64,000 nt of DNA. Origin: Streptosporangium becharense. GTDB taxonomy: Bacteria > Actinomycetota > Actinomycetes > Streptosporangiales > Streptosporangiaceae. A model generated the notes under the pieces. It was not told where the DNA came from, did not search any database, and saw only the letters and a list, made by a program, of their open reading frames with translations. Positions 63,939 to 64,000 of this stretch are shown one piece after another. The DNA lies in the NCBI RefSeq assembly GCF_014204985.1, contig NZ_JACHMP010000001.1, forward strand, positions 6,014,001 through 6,078,000. Direction: 5' to 3'. Position 1 is the stretch's first letter, and every line of letters begins with the position of its first letter. Both the position numbers and the translations under genes were made by a program.

Positions 63939-64000
63939 ACCGGCGGCACGACATCGGTCGCGGGGCCACACCCGGTGCTCGCATCGATCCCCCCGCGGCC

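Overview
The window is very GC-rich (coding DNA with near-universal G/C at third positions, many GTG starts, 4-8 bp gene overlaps). It carries geosmin synthase, a family 2B encapsulin, a lanthipeptide cluster, a large SARP regulator, polyphosphate glucokinase and a bifunctional RNase H/phosphatase. This points to a filamentous actinomycete. The perfect CelR-type box TGGGAGCGCTCCCA before a GH6 cellulase favours the order Streptosporangiales (Streptosporangium-like); that placement is inference.

Layout. 1-0.5 kb: end of a GT4 glycosyltransferase. 1.0-5.9 kb: operon of family 2B encapsulin shell, polyprenyl diphosphate synthase and two-domain geosmin synthase, closed by a strong hairpin. 6-12.3 kb: secreted protein, ABC-F ATPase, LacI regulator, polyphosphate glucokinase, and a secreted protein with a class F sortase lipoprotein. 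12.8-20.9 kb: CBM2-GH6 cellulase under a CelR box, HrpA helicase, Uma2 nuclease, HAD hydrolase. 21.3-35.5 kb: lanthipeptide cluster with a LanL-type synthetase that keeps its zinc ligands, a prolyl-oligopeptidase-like leader protease, two homologous precursor genes about 5.7 kb apart on opposite strands (both easily missed), a heterodimeric ABC exporter, an all-helical unknown protein and a 1104-residue SARP regulator.

35.7-45.6 kb: ABC exporter with divergent MarR, a metal-ligand-less amidohydrolase, a frameshifted TPR remnant, a membrane protein, a tyrosine phosphatase, an oxidoreductase/PAC2 pair, an ankyrin protein and a second terpene synthase. 45.7-55.8 kb: STAND regulator without a DNA-binding domain, a small acidic protein, a permease plus an unusual hydrolase-ABC ATPase fusion, a membrane protein facing CopC/CopD, and an asparagine-repeat secreted protein. 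56.5-64 kb: DMT transporter and TetR, orphan histidine kinase, membrane dipeptidase, then a tightly coupled Nif3 / zinc-ribbon / RNase H-phosphatase operon.

A recurring theme is short tandem repeats in non-coding DNA, often running across or abutting the stop codon of a gene: 9 bp at the glycosyltransferase, 17 bp on both sides of the MarR gene, 36 bp at the STAND gene, about 11 bp at the phosphatase and 38 bp at the dipeptidase. At the dipeptidase every repeat copy preserves an in-phase alternative C-terminal tail plus stop. The best candidates for new biology are the encapsulin/geosmin operon, the two-precursor lanthipeptide cluster and these stop-codon-spanning repeat arrays.
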